Shown here piece after piece: positions 22,263 to 30,561 of a DNA stretch of 64,000 nucleotides (within the stretch, counting starts at the first letter, position 1; every line of letters starts with the position of its first letter). This DNA comes from Bacteroidales bacterium (GTDB lineage Bacteria; Bacteroidota; Bacteroidia; Bacteroidales; UBA932), in contig JAKSJN010000005.1 of the NCBI GenBank assembly GCA_024402135.1, positions 1-64,000 of the forward strand, given 5' to 3'. The position numbers and the translations under genes were made by a program. The notes beneath the pieces are model-generated. The model saw only the letters and a program-made list of their open reading frames with translations, was not told the origin of the DNA and did not search any database.

Positions 22263-24935
22263 ATGACGGGACGCTTATTCCTCATAGACGGTCATGCGCT
22301 CATCTTCAAGATGTATTATGCGCTTCTTCGCCGTCCGATGGTCAATTCGAAGGGAACGGATACATCCATTCTTTTCGGCTTCACCAAGTATCTGCTCGAG
22401 CTAATCTGGCGTGAGAAACCAACCCATCTTGCGGTTGCTTTCGATCCTCCCGGGGGAACTTTCCGAAACGAGATGTTCCCCGAGTACAAAGCCAACCGTC
22501 CTCCGACCCCGCAGCCTGTCATAGATGCGCTTGAACCGCTCCAGCGTATTTGCCGAGCCATGAGCATTCCTGTCCTTATGGTCAAGGGATATGAGGCTGA
22601 CGATGTTATCGGAACTGTTGCGAAAAGATCTGCCGCCCAGGGACTTACAGTCTATATGGTCACTCCGGACAAGGATTATGGCCAGTTGGTTTCACCAGGT
22701 ATATTCCAGATCCGTCCGGGCAAGGGTGGTGGAGATGACGAGGTTCTTGACGAGGCTGCAATCTGTGCGAAATACGGTATTTCCGGTACATCACAGGTGA
22801 TAGACATGCTTACAATCTGCGGAGATACGGCCGACAATGTTCCTGGTGTAAAGGGTGTCGGCGAGGTCGGTGCATCCAAGCTGATCATGAAATATGGCAG
22901 TGTGGATGGCATCTATGAGCATCTTTCCGAACTTACCGCACGTCAACAGGCAATGTTCGAGGAGGCCCGCGGACACATTGATCTCAGCCGCAGACTGGTG
23001 ACGATCGATACTGACGTGCCTGTCGAGACCGGAGACATGAGCGTCGCAGAAGAATATGAGCATGACATCCTTGAAATAATTGATTACTACGAGCTTCCAT
23101 CGCTCAAGAAATATATCTCCAAGGTCAAGCCGGCCCCGGAGGGACAGCCTGCCGCAATCGAGGAGAATCCTGCCGGACCAGCCATGCCGGACCTGAACAG
23201 GGTTGAACCTTCGGTATTGGTCATGAAAGCCCTTGCTGCCGGATGCTGCTCAGTTATCGTTGACTCCGTTCAGAGCGGGTTGCTCGCTGCTGCTCCATCC
23301 ATTACTGCTGCATGCCTTGATTCCGGCCGATGTCTATGGTCTGATGGCCCTGTGGATGCGTTCCGTATGCTGCTGGAGGATGCCAGCGTCGAGAAGTGCG
23401 GTATGGACCTCAAGCGTCAGATAAATGTGCTGGAGGCCTGTGGAATAAGCCTTGCCGGCCATCTGGTCGATATAGAACTTATGCATTATCTGCTCAATCC
23501 GGAGCGCAGCCACGATCTGGATGTTCTCGCCAAATCATATCTTGGTATTGTCCTGGACCGCCCGGTGGAGCCTAAGCCGCTTATGTCGCTGTTTGATGAA
23601 GATCCGATGGATGATGATGGTGCGGCCTGTGACCAGAGCCTCCGCTGCGCAGCTGTGCTGATGCTGGCTGACAGGATCTCCGGCGAGATGCGCGATGCTT
23701 CGCTGATTGAACTGTACAACACTGTCGAAGAGCCGCTGATTGCGGTCCTTGCGCGTATGGAACGTACAGGAGTCCGCGTCGATCCTGCCTCCCTGATGGA
23801 ATTTGCCGGTCATCTTCATGTGCGTATGAACGAGGTTGAGGCTCAGGTGCGTGAGATGGCTGGAGATCCTTCGCTGAATGTTGGTTCTCCGAAGCAGATC
23901 GGTACTCTCATCTTCGAAAAGATGAAACTGGATCCGAAGGCAAAGAAGAACTCAAAGGGCAGCTGGAGTACGGATGAAGAGACTCTTGCAGCGCTTGCGG
24001 ATAAAAGTCCGATTGTCGATGCAATCCTCGAGTACCGTGCAGTGCGCAAGCTTCTTTCGACGTACGTCGAGCCGTTCCCGGGCTATATCTCGCCGGAGAC
24101 AGGACGTATACATACGACTTTCAATCAGGCGCTTACCTCTACAGGACGCCTGTCTTCATCAAATCCTAATCTCCAGAACATTCCGATACGTACCGAACTT
24201 GGAAAGGAGATACGCAAGGCTTTCGTGCCTGGTCTTCCGGGGGCTAAGATTCTTTCTGCCGACTACTCCCAGATCGAACTTCGAATCATGGCTCATCTCA
24301 GTGGTGACGAGCATCTTATCGAGGCTTTCCGCAGTGGAATCGACGTGCATGCCGCAACGGCTGCCAAGATTTTCGGCATTCCTGTCGGGGAGGTTACTCC
24401 GGACCAGCGCCGTATCGCAAAGACTGCCAACTTCGGTATCATGTACGGCATTTCTGCATTCGGACTGGCACAGAGGCTGAAGATTGGCCGCGGAGAGGCA
24501 AAGAAGGTCATAGAAGACTATTTCGCGTCCTTCCCGGCTATATCCACTTTCATCGGGAAGACATTGGAGAATGCCCGCAGGGATGGATATGTGACCACCA
24601 TTTTCGGCCGCAGGCGCTATGTCCCTGACCTGACCTCGCGCAACGGAACCGTCCGCGCCCTGGCTGAGCGAAATGCAGTGAATGCCCCTATCCAGGGAAG
24701 TTCGGCTGACATCATAAAGCTAGCGATGATAGCAATCGATCGCCGTATGCGTGCCGAGGGCATGAAGAGCCTCATGGTGCTGCAGATTCATGACGAACTG
24801 CTCTTCGAGGTTCCAGAGGAGGAGATGGAGCGTATGCGTAAGATTGTAATTGAAGAAATGGAAGGAGTGGCTTCTCTGGCCGTTCCGCTTACTGTTGAAT
24901 GCAATTATGGCGAAAACTGGCTTGAATCACATTGA
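22263..24935 (+). CDS. polA: DNA polymerase I, apparently without a working proofreading site
   Basis: 890 aa. The 5' nuclease domain (about 1-290) is intact (FLIDGHALIF, AFDPPGGTFR, YEADDVIGT, CGDTADNVPGV). The polymerase domain (about 500-890) has motif A DYSQIELR, motif B RRIAKTANFGIMYGIS and motif C QIHDELLFEV. The middle 3'-5' exonuclease domain is present in outline, but the three acidic motifs are gone: the DTE motif reads VDSVQSG, the NLKYD equivalent is DLKRQ, and the DAD/Y-x3-D motif is CDQSLR. Proofreading is therefore predicted absent, as in Taq polymerase. Its 3' end overlaps the sigma factor gene by 29 bp. Confidence 0.93.
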   Translation: MTGRLFLIDGHALIFKMYYALLRRPMVNSKGTDTSILFGFTKYLLELIWREKPTHLAVAFDPPGGTFRNEMFPEYKANRPPTPQPVIDALEPLQRICRAMSIPVLMVKGYEADDVIGTVAKRSAAQGLTVYMVTPDKDYGQLVSPGIFQIRPGKGGGDDEVLDEAAICAKYGISGTSQVIDMLTICGDTADNVPGVKGVGEVGASKLIMKYGSVDGIYEHLSELTARQQAMFEEARGHIDLSRRLVTIDTDVPVETGDMSVAEEYEHDILEIIDYYELPSLKKYISKVKPAPEGQPAAIEENPAGPAMPDLNRVEPSVLVMKALAAGCCSVIVDSVQSGLLAAAPSITAACLDSGRCLWSDGPVDAFRMLLEDASVEKCGMDLKRQINVLEACGISLAGHLVDIELMHYLLNPERSHDLDVLAKSYLGIVLDRPVEPKPLMSLFDEDPMDDDGAACDQSLRCAAVLMLADRISGEMRDASLIELYNTVEEPLIAVLARMERTGVRVDPASLMEFAGHLHVRMNEVEAQVREMAGDPSLNVGSPKQIGTLIFEKMKLDPKAKKNSKGSWSTDEETLAALADKSPIVDAILEYRAVRKLLSTYVEPFPGYISPETGRIHTTFNQALTSTGRLSSSNPNLQNIPIRTELGKEIRKAFVPGLPGAKILSADYSQIELRIMAHLSGDEHLIEAFRSGIDVHAATAAKIFGIPVGEVTPDQRRIAKTANFGIMYGISAFGLAQRLKIGRGEAKKVIEDYFASFPAISTFIGKTLENARRDGYVTTIFGRRRYVPDLTSRNGTVRALAERNAVNAPIQGSSADIIKLAMIAIDRRMRAEGMKSLMVLQIHDELLFEVPEEEMERMRKIVIEEMEGVASLAVPLTVECNYGENWLESH

Positions 24936-25494
24936 TGATCTTGTACGTCAGGCTGTCGGTGGCGATGGCCGTGCCTTCACTTCGCTCTGGGACGAGAACA
25001 TTGCGGCTGTGAAGCAGTATCTGCTGGGCAATTTCCACCAGATGGATGACTTCCTTCTGGACGATATCTGTTCCCGCAGTTTCGAGAAGGCGTTCCGCAC
25101 CATAGATACCTACGATGCCTCAAAGGCTCAGTTCCGTACGTGGCTGACTACCATTGCCCGCAATACGGCCATCGATGTCCTCCAGAAAGAGAGGCGTATG
25201 GGAGAGAATGTCCAGTCGATAGACGGCGAGACCCAGCAGATAGTGAACACCACACCTGATATAATGGATTCTCCTATCGACGTGATTATCAAGAACGAGA
25301 ATCAGGAGAAGATGGAGTCCGGAATCGAGGGCCTTCCAGACCTGTACAGGGACATCGCCAAGATGCGTCTGATTGATGGCATGCAGTACGAAGAGATCGC
25401 GGAGAAACTGGATATTCCGCTGAACACGGTCCGCACCCGTATCCGTCGTGCAAAGGAACAGCTGGAGAAGCTGATGAATGATCCGGAGGATTGA
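24907..25494 (+). CDS. ECF-like RNA polymerase sigma factor
   Basis: 195 aa from ATG 24907. Region 2 around residues 55-105 (SRSFEKAFRTIDTYDASKAQFRTWL then RNTAIDVLQKERR) and region 4 near the end (MQYEEIAEKLDIPLNTVRTR). The start codon lies inside polA, so translation is probably coupled to it. rsmG follows 2 nt after the stop. No anti-sigma gene is adjacent, which is unusual for an ECF factor; the housekeeping setting suggests constitutive or growth-linked expression. Confidence 0.85.
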   Translation: MAKTGLNHIDDLVRQAVGGDGRAFTSLWDENIAAVKQYLLGNFHQMDDFLLDDICSRSFEKAFRTIDTYDASKAQFRTWLTTIARNTAIDVLQKERRMGENVQSIDGETQQIVNTTPDIMDSPIDVIIKNENQEKMESGIEGLPDLYRDIAKMRLIDGMQYEEIAEKLDIPLNTVRTRIRRAKEQLEKLMNDPED

Positions 25495-25496
25495 AT

Positions 25497-26147
25497 ATGA
25501 TTTACGAAGAATTTGAAAAGATACTGCTAGGGGAGTTTCCTGATCTTGATGCAAAGGCACTGGAGCGTTTCCGCGCCATGGATGCTCTCTATCGTGAGTG
25601 GAATGCCAAGATCAACGTTGTTTCCCGCAAGGACATTGATTCTCTTTATGAGCACCATGTCCTTCATTCACTTGCGATTGCGTCTTATATCAGGCGCAAC
25701 GGCATGGATGGGGGAGTCAAGACTGTCCTGGATCTCGGAACCGGTGGCGGTTTCCCTGGTATTCCTCTGGCTGTGATGTTCCCTGAGTGGAAGTTTACCC
25801 TCTGCGACAGCATAGGCAAGAAGGTCCGTGTGGCGACTGAGGTCGCTGCTGCTCTCGGACTTGAAAATGTTACCACTGTCAATGCACGCGCGGAATCCCT
25901 TTCTGGTCCTTTCGACTATGTGGTTTCCCGAGCCGTGACTACTTTGACCAACTTCTATCCTTGGGTCAAGGGCAACTTTACCGACAGCATTCTGTACCTG
26001 AAGGGAGGCGATGTCAATGCTGAAATTGCGGACCTGATGGGTACTTACAGGCTACCTAAGGGTTGCGTATCGACCTGGAACATAGACTCATGGCTTTCTT
26101 GGGATTATTTTAATGAAAAATTTGTCATTCAAATAAAAAATTCCTAA
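25497..26147 (+). CDS. rsmG: 16S rRNA (guanine-527-N7)-methyltransferase
   Basis: 216 aa from ATG 25497 (an earlier TTG at 25491 overlaps the sigma stop). LDLGTGGGFPGIPLA is the SAM-binding motif I of GidB/RsmG; VSRAV near residue 140 is also conserved. Third gene of the polA-sigma-rsmG unit. Confidence 0.92.
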   Translation: MIYEEFEKILLGEFPDLDAKALERFRAMDALYREWNAKINVVSRKDIDSLYEHHVLHSLAIASYIRRNGMDGGVKTVLDLGTGGGFPGIPLAVMFPEWKFTLCDSIGKKVRVATEVAAALGLENVTTVNARAESLSGPFDYVVSRAVTTLTNFYPWVKGNFTDSILYLKGGDVNAEIADLMGTYRLPKGCVSTWNIDSWLSWDYFNEKFVIQIKNS

Positions 26148-26154
26148 CTTTGCC
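26117..26154 (+). promoter_or_regulatory. Promoter of rpmH
   Basis: TTTG inside the end of rsmG, a 20-nt spacer and TAACTTTG, giving a leader of about 35 nt before the ATG at 26191. Confidence 0.65.
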
Positions 26155-26190
26155 GTCCAATTTGTGAAAAAATAATAAAAACATATAACA

Positions 26191-26343
26191 ATGAAAAGAA
26201 CATTCCAGCCTTCAAACCGCAAGCGCGTTAACAAGCACGGTTTCCGTGAGCGTATGAACTCAGCAAACGGCCGTCGCGTGCTTTCTTCACGTCGCCGTCA
26301 TGGCCGCAAGAAGCTTACCGTTTCTTCTGAGGAAAGATGGTAG
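26191..26343 (+). CDS. rpmH: Ribosomal protein bL34
   Basis: 50 aa, [20 protein letters not shown] at the start and highly basic throughout, the standard bL34 pattern ([22 protein letters not shown]). The protein ends in EERW. It has its own promoter and a strong terminator. In many bacteria rpmH is next to dnaA/rnpA; here it follows rsmG and rnpA is not seen. Confidence 0.95.
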   Translation: MKRTFQPSNRKRVNKHGFRERMNSANGRRVLSSRRRHGRKKLTVSSEERW

Positions 26344-26383
26344 TCCGATTCATTTCGGAAATGTAGCCCGGTTCGCCGGACAA

Positions 26384-26423
26384 CGAAAGCGCAGGATCCA
26401 CCCGGGTTCTGCGCTTTTCGTTT
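26384..26423 (+). terminator. Terminator of rpmH
   Basis: Arms CGAAAGCGCAG (26384-26394) and CTGCGCTTTTCG (26409-26420) around a 14-nt loop, then TTT; about 40 nt past the stop. Confidence 0.75.
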
Positions 26424-26466
26424 CCTGTACCTGGTGTCTGCAGGGCGAAAAAAAAGTATGCGGAAA

Positions 26467-26497
26467 TTTGGTTTATAAAATAAACTAAGTATATTTG
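26467..26497 (+). promoter_or_regulatory. Promoter with embedded operator palindrome
   Basis: TTTG (26467-26470), 19-nt spacer, TATATTTG (26490-26497): a complete consensus. The spacer contains the perfect palindrome GTTTAT-AAA-ATAAAC (26471-26485), so a bound regulator would block polymerase. Confidence 0.75.
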
Positions 26498-26517
26498 CAC
26501 TCGGATCATTGAAAGTG

Positions 26518-26574
26518 AAAAGAGCGGAATGCTAGCTTGAGCAAGTGAGAGTCGACCTCCTTGCTTCTCTTTTT
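26518..26574 (+). terminator. Leader hairpin with U-run (attenuator-like)
   Basis: AAAAGAG (26518-26524) pairs with CTCTTTT (26567-26573) and AGCAAG (26540-26545) with CTTGCT (26560-26565), ending in TTTTT. It lies 20 nt after the likely transcription start and would release an RNA of about 70 nt unless read through. Confidence 0.5.
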
Positions 26575-26583
26575 ACCAAGATG

Positions 26584-26598
26584 GTTTATAAAATAAAC
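26584..26598. promoter_or_regulatory. Second copy of the operator palindrome
   Basis: GTTTAT-AAA-ATAAAC again, within a 20-bp direct repeat of 26469-26488, 113 bp downstream of the first copy. Two sites suggest cooperative or looping repression. Confidence 0.6.
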
Positions 26599-26657
26599 TA
26601 ATTATCAACCAAGGTATTCCTGAACAAGATAGGGGAGTGCCGAAAAAAAAGACCAAA

Positions 26658-27296
26658 ATGGAAGAAAAAAGAATAAATGAGCAGGAAAGTCTCGCGCTCA
26701 TTACCCGTATGATAAGTCAGACCAAGCAGGAGTCTGCAATAGGTTCAGGCAATGTTTTCCTCGTCTGGGGTTATCTCTGTACATTCATGTCCTTGGCGGT
26801 ATTTGCCATTACACTTGTCACCAAGGGAGGTGGATGGGGATGGTTGTATCTCGCGATTCCACTGTTGGGCTTCGCCATCGCAGCCATCGTAGCCAGAAGA
26901 ACCAGCAAGAAATACAATGGCCCGACCACCTATCAGGGAAAGAGCATCAACGCCATCTGGGGAGTTCTGTCATCACTGTTTGGCGCATATGCCGGTATAT
27001 GTCTTGTTTCTACGATATTCAATTGGGGTGATGCTCATGTGTGGTCTGGAATGTTTCTTCTAGGACTTCTACTTCCCGGAATAGGAACATACGCTACCGG
27101 AGTCATACTCAAGGAAGGACAGGTCCAGTCGTGCGGACTCACAGGATGTATCATTGGACTCTTTTTCCTCCGCGAGTTCTGCAATAGTTCAGCAATCTCA
27201 CCATCATGGTGTCTGGGAATGGCGTTGGCGATGGTCATCTCACTGGTGATTCCTGGTCACATTCTTAACGCAAAGGCAAAACAGGCTAACTCATGA
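26658..27296 (+). CDS. Multi-pass membrane protein of a regulator-membrane protein operon
   Basis: 212 aa from ATG 26658 (MEEKRINEQESLALITRMI); a GTG at 26637 would add a KKKTK segment and is less likely. Cytoplasmic N-terminus of about 35 residues, then about five hydrophobic segments. Bacteroidales have many such small membrane proteins encoded together with a winged-helix regulator; function unknown. Its stop overlaps the regulator start (ATGA). Confidence 0.7.
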   Translation: MEEKRINEQESLALITRMISQTKQESAIGSGNVFLVWGYLCTFMSLAVFAITLVTKGGGWGWLYLAIPLLGFAIAAIVARRTSKKYNGPTTYQGKSINAIWGVLSSLFGAYAGICLVSTIFNWGDAHVWSGMFLLGLLLPGIGTYATGVILKEGQVQSCGLTGCIIGLFFLREFCNSSAISPSWCLGMALAMVISLVIPGHILNAKAKQANS

Positions 27297-27586
27297 TGCA
27301 GGAACTTGATCCATTGCTTCACAGCCAGTTGAGGCTGGCTGTGATGTCCATCCTGCTGGGCGTGGAGCAGGCCGACTTCGTCTATCTCAAGGAGAAGACA
27401 GAGTCTACTGCCGGCAACTTGAGCGTCCAGCTGGAGAAACTGGCCGCGGCGGGCTACATTTCGAAGGAGACCGACGGCTCCGGTGCAAAGGCGAGGACCA
27501 TATGCCGAATGACTGACACAGGCCGTGCGGCCATGCAGGCTTATGTGGATGCGCTGAAGACTTACTTTACCGGCCTTAATCAGTGA
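27293..27586 (+). CDS. Winged-helix transcriptional regulator (HTH_34/MarR-like)
   Basis: 97 aa. LLHSQLRLAVMSILLG, then LKEKTESTAGNLSVQLEKL (recognition helix region) and GYISKETDG (wing) follow the small ArsR/MarR-like family used for self-contained regulators in Bacteroidales. Translationally coupled to the membrane protein. It is the obvious candidate to bind the GTTTAT-AAA-ATAAAC sites upstream; no ligand domain is present, so the signal may come from the membrane protein. Confidence 0.8.
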   Translation: MMQELDPLLHSQLRLAVMSILLGVEQADFVYLKEKTESTAGNLSVQLEKLAAAGYISKETDGSGAKARTICRMTDTGRAAMQAYVDALKTYFTGLNQ

Positions 27587-27632
27587 TTTGTTATCTTTAC
27601 AGGGTATTATTGACGTCTGAAAGACTGGGGAA

Positions 27633-28355
27633 ATGGTGGAGTACCAGACAATCAATGGGCTTGAACTCTCGATCGTCAGGGTCGGGAGTCCTCGCGTATG
27701 CTGCATTCTTCTTCCGAGAGGGCTGATGGGTGATGGCGCTGATTTCCTTGAAAAGGCAGCCGCCAGATATCAAGTGAGTATAGTGGTCGTATCTGGCATG
27801 AACTGGAACGACGACTTGACTCCTTGGGCGGCTGATCCTGTCTTTAAACGTGAGAAACCTTTCGGGGGCAATGCTGCCGCTTTTCTCAGAATCTTGGAGG
27901 ATGACATTATGCCCGAGGTTGAACGCACTCTCGGTTTTGTTCACTCAGGGTCGATGTCGCATGAAGACCAGAGCCCAATCAAGCGATACCTTGTTGGAAT
28001 CTCACTTTCGGGTCTGTTCGCTCTCTGGGCTGCCCACTGCTCCGATTCGTTCGCTGGAATCGCTTCCATCTCGGGTTCATTCTGGTTCCCGCATCTGGAG
28101 AAATGGGTGCAGTCTAATCAACTGTCAAATGCAGTGCACAAGGTGTATATCAGCCTTGGCGACAGAGAGAAAGATACCCGGAACAATGCGATGACTTCGG
28201 TCGAGACAAATACAGTCGGTATCGTCAGTCACTTGAGGAAAACAGCCGTAGATGTAGAATACAGGCTTGAAGAGGGAACCACTCACTTTTCTCCTATTGT
28301 TCCGAGATTGGATGCGGCATTGGACTCCCTTCTCGGACCGACAGGTTCCCTTTGA
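27633..28355 (+). CDS. Alpha/beta-hydrolase esterase-like protein
   Basis: 240 aa, no signal peptide. The nucleophile elbow is GISLSG (about residue 125), followed by FAGIASISGSFWFP and YISLGDRE, typical of the Fes/esterase-D group; GTTHFSPI near the C-terminus supplies the catalytic His. Substrate unknown; siderophore esterase or a general acyl esterase are both possible. Follows the regulator by 46 nt with no recognisable promoter. Confidence 0.7.
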   Translation: MVEYQTINGLELSIVRVGSPRVCCILLPRGLMGDGADFLEKAAARYQVSIVVVSGMNWNDDLTPWAADPVFKREKPFGGNAAAFLRILEDDIMPEVERTLGFVHSGSMSHEDQSPIKRYLVGISLSGLFALWAAHCSDSFAGIASISGSFWFPHLEKWVQSNQLSNAVHKVYISLGDREKDTRNNAMTSVETNTVGIVSHLRKTAVDVEYRLEEGTTHFSPIVPRLDAALDSLLGPTGSL

Positions 28356-28424
28356 ATGCTTAATAAGTTGTTTTGAAATGAAGTGAATTTTATCAAAGCG
28401 GCTTTCCAAACCCGAAATATTATT

Positions 28425-29846
28425 ATGAAAAGAATAGTCAGAACATCCATATGCATCGCGCTTTTCGTGGCGGCAGTATCATGCAGGAATGACAGTATTG
28501 ACTGCAGGTCATACTATAACAAGGCTCTGGAGGAGATTTCCAGTGAGCAGAATTACGGCCGTTCGCTGTATAATGACGGTGATATCAAGGCTGCGAGGGT
28601 GATCATTGACCATGCGCTGAACATCGAAGGTCTGGTTCCGATGGGTGAAAATGCAAGAATCGCCAAGGTTCCTGCACGTCCGGAGTACAAGAGTGTGGTG
28701 AATCCGGGAGGAATCGCCAGATGGGACGCCCAGCCTGAGAATATGAGATATATCCCATATCTCCAGAATTTCCAGTTTGACATGAATGTGATGAGGGGTG
28801 ATATGGCAGTCAGCTTGGACGGCAAGCCGCTCAGGGCGACCTGGGATTTTACGGTCAAAGAGTTCTCCCCGTCATGTCACGGCACGTTCAAGATTCTCGA
28901 GGTTCCTGATGATAAGGTGACCAGCGATGGTTTTGTGGACTATCTCAACAGTGGTGCATTCAAGGGCTGCTTTGCAGTCGTGAACTGGCAGCGGTATCTG
29001 ACTCTTGATGCCCATCATTTCGAAAGATACCTTCCATATATTGGAAAGCTCGACCCGGATAAGATTTCCGGCATAATCATGAAGGACTCGGAGCTGTTCC
29101 CATACTTCAAGGCCAGAAGCTACTACAACAGTCCGGTTCCTGTCCTCATGATGACAGACGACGCAATTGCCGATGGCGGCAAGGAGATAAGTGTCGACAT
29201 CGATGCTGAAATGATCAGCCAGAGAGATGCCCACAACATCATTGCATACCTTCCGGGCACAGACATGGACTCCCACGAGAGGATCACTTTCATCGCCCAC
29301 TATGACCATCTGGGGCTAATGGGCCGCGACAACCTGTATCCCGGAGCCAACGACAATGCCAGCGGTGCTGCCATGCTTCTGACTCTGGCGGAGTATTTCA
29401 GCAGGAACAGACCTTCACTCGGTATCGAGTTCATCTGGCTGGATGCGGAAGAGGAGAATCTGCTCGGTGCATTCTACTACTGCGCGAACCCGACCATGCC
29501 GCTTGACGAAATAAGGTTCCTCGTCAATCTGGACATGATTGCCGACGATGGAGACATTCTTGTTTCTGAGTGCACAATGAATGGCACCGACCACCTTGCG
29601 ACCATCGAAGCTATCAACTCCGACAATGACGGATATCCGCCATTTGAGATTGCCCTTCAGGACCTCTCTGATAACAGCGACCACTATGCCTTTGCCGAGA
29701 AGGGCGTCCCATGCATCTACTTTGAGACTGAAGGCAGCTGCTACGTGCACTACCACACCCCTCGCGATTCCTACGTAAACTCGACAGACGTTAATTTCGA
29801 TCGCTTGTTCAGTCTCCTTGTAAAGTACGTGGAGTCCCAGCGATAG
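28425..29846 (+). CDS. M28 family zinc peptidase, lipoprotein
   Basis: 473 aa from ATG 28425 with lipobox AAVSC. M28 zinc ligands are all visible: AHYDHLG (His), PGANDNASG (bridging Asp), DAEEENLLG (catalytic and metal Glu), NLDMIADDG (Asp) and HYHTPRDSY (His). A PA-like insert precedes the catalytic domain. Probably an aminopeptidase anchored on the periplasmic or outer surface. Its stop codon runs into the inverted repeat at 29846. Confidence 0.85.
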   Translation: MKRIVRTSICIALFVAAVSCRNDSIDCRSYYNKALEEISSEQNYGRSLYNDGDIKAARVIIDHALNIEGLVPMGENARIAKVPARPEYKSVVNPGGIARWDAQPENMRYIPYLQNFQFDMNVMRGDMAVSLDGKPLRATWDFTVKEFSPSCHGTFKILEVPDDKVTSDGFVDYLNSGAFKGCFAVVNWQRYLTLDAHHFERYLPYIGKLDPDKISGIIMKDSELFPYFKARSYYNSPVPVLMMTDDAIADGGKEISVDIDAEMISQRDAHNIIAYLPGTDMDSHERITFIAHYDHLGLMGRDNLYPGANDNASGAAMLLTLAEYFSRNRPSLGIEFIWLDAEEENLLGAFYYCANPTMPLDEIRFLVNLDMIADDGDILVSECTMNGTDHLATIEAINSDNDGYPPFEIALQDLSDNSDHYAFAEKGVPCIYFETEGSCYVHYHTPRDSYVNSTDVNFDRLFSLLVKYVESQR

Positions 29847-29967
29847 GGCGGCGGCAGGTCTTTTCCTCCGACGTCTCGCGCTGCTCGACCCCACCATTCG
29901 CTCCGCTCATGGTCCGTCCCTCTAGTGCCGAGGGTGGCATGTCTCCGGAAAAGACTGCCGTCCGCCC
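29846..29967. repeat. 122-bp imperfect inverted-repeat element
   Basis: Ends 29846-29872 and 29941-29967 are about 27-bp imperfect inverted repeats (GGGCGG, CGGCAG, TCTTTTCC shared). Two inner hairpins: ACCAT/ATGGT (29893-29913) and CCCTC/GAGGG (29918-29934). Much more GC-rich than its surroundings. Either a MITE-like insert or a large terminator. Confidence 0.5.
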
Positions 29968-30112
29968 TCAGCCGCCATTTCTGATCGCCAGATATCTCGT
30001 TCTCGGGCGATTCCGTGCAATCTCCATTGTTGAGGCTAGGTGCTGTAAAAAAACTTGACCGAAGAAGCAATATTTGTGGTATTATTGCGTTTATATTCTA
30101 GAGACGTTGCTT

Positions 30113-30120
30113 TGTATATT
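30113..30120 (+). promoter_or_regulatory. -7 box of the small lipoprotein gene
   Basis: TATATTTG, 17 nt before the ATG at 30138. Confidence 0.55.
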
Positions 30121-30137
30121 TGAAAACGAAACGAATC

Positions 30138-30554
30138 ATGAAAAAGATCGCATTGATTGCCTTTGCAGCCCTTTCGATTCTGACAGGATGCTCAAAGACG
30201 GAACTGGAAGTGAGCAATGAGACCATCCTTGGAGAATGGACCGAGACATACGAGAACTATCCGTATTTCATGCAGGACGGCTTTGTTGAATGGACATTCC
30301 GCCCCGACAGCAAAGTTGACATTCATGTCTATGATGTATTCGCTGGTGATTCCAACCTCAGCAGGTCTTTTGAACTGAAGGAGATGGACGGACAGACAAT
30401 TATCTCTATCGAGGCTGGTACGCTGGAAAGCCACATGTATCCGGATTACATCATAACCAAACTAACTCGAAACGAGATGGAATGGCAGATGGTCGGCACC
30501 GAATTCACCCCGGGCACCGTCGGCTCGGACTTCAGGCATTTCACAAGAAAGTAG
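30138..30554 (+). CDS. Small lipocalin-like lipoprotein
   Basis: 138 aa from ATG 30138. Lipobox SILTGCS. The mature part opens with ILGEWTETYENYP and has alternating beta strands, the usual look of short Bacteroidales lipocalin-like proteins. No enzymatic motif. Converges with the gene at 30562 with only 7 bp between stops. Confidence 0.65.
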   Translation: MKKIALIAFAALSILTGCSKTELEVSNETILGEWTETYENYPYFMQDGFVEWTFRPDSKVDIHVYDVFAGDSNLSRSFELKEMDGQTIISIEAGTLESHMYPDYIITKLTRNEMEWQMVGTEFTPGTVGSDFRHFTRK

Positions 30555-30561
30555 GTCCCTA

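Larger units (their letters stand above)
26344..26657. other. Gene-free stretch between rpmH and the membrane-protein operon
   Basis: Contains the rpmH terminator, a perfect promoter, two copies of the GTTTAT-AAA-ATAAAC palindrome and a hairpin with a U-run (26518-26574). No protein frame is supported. Confidence 0.7.
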
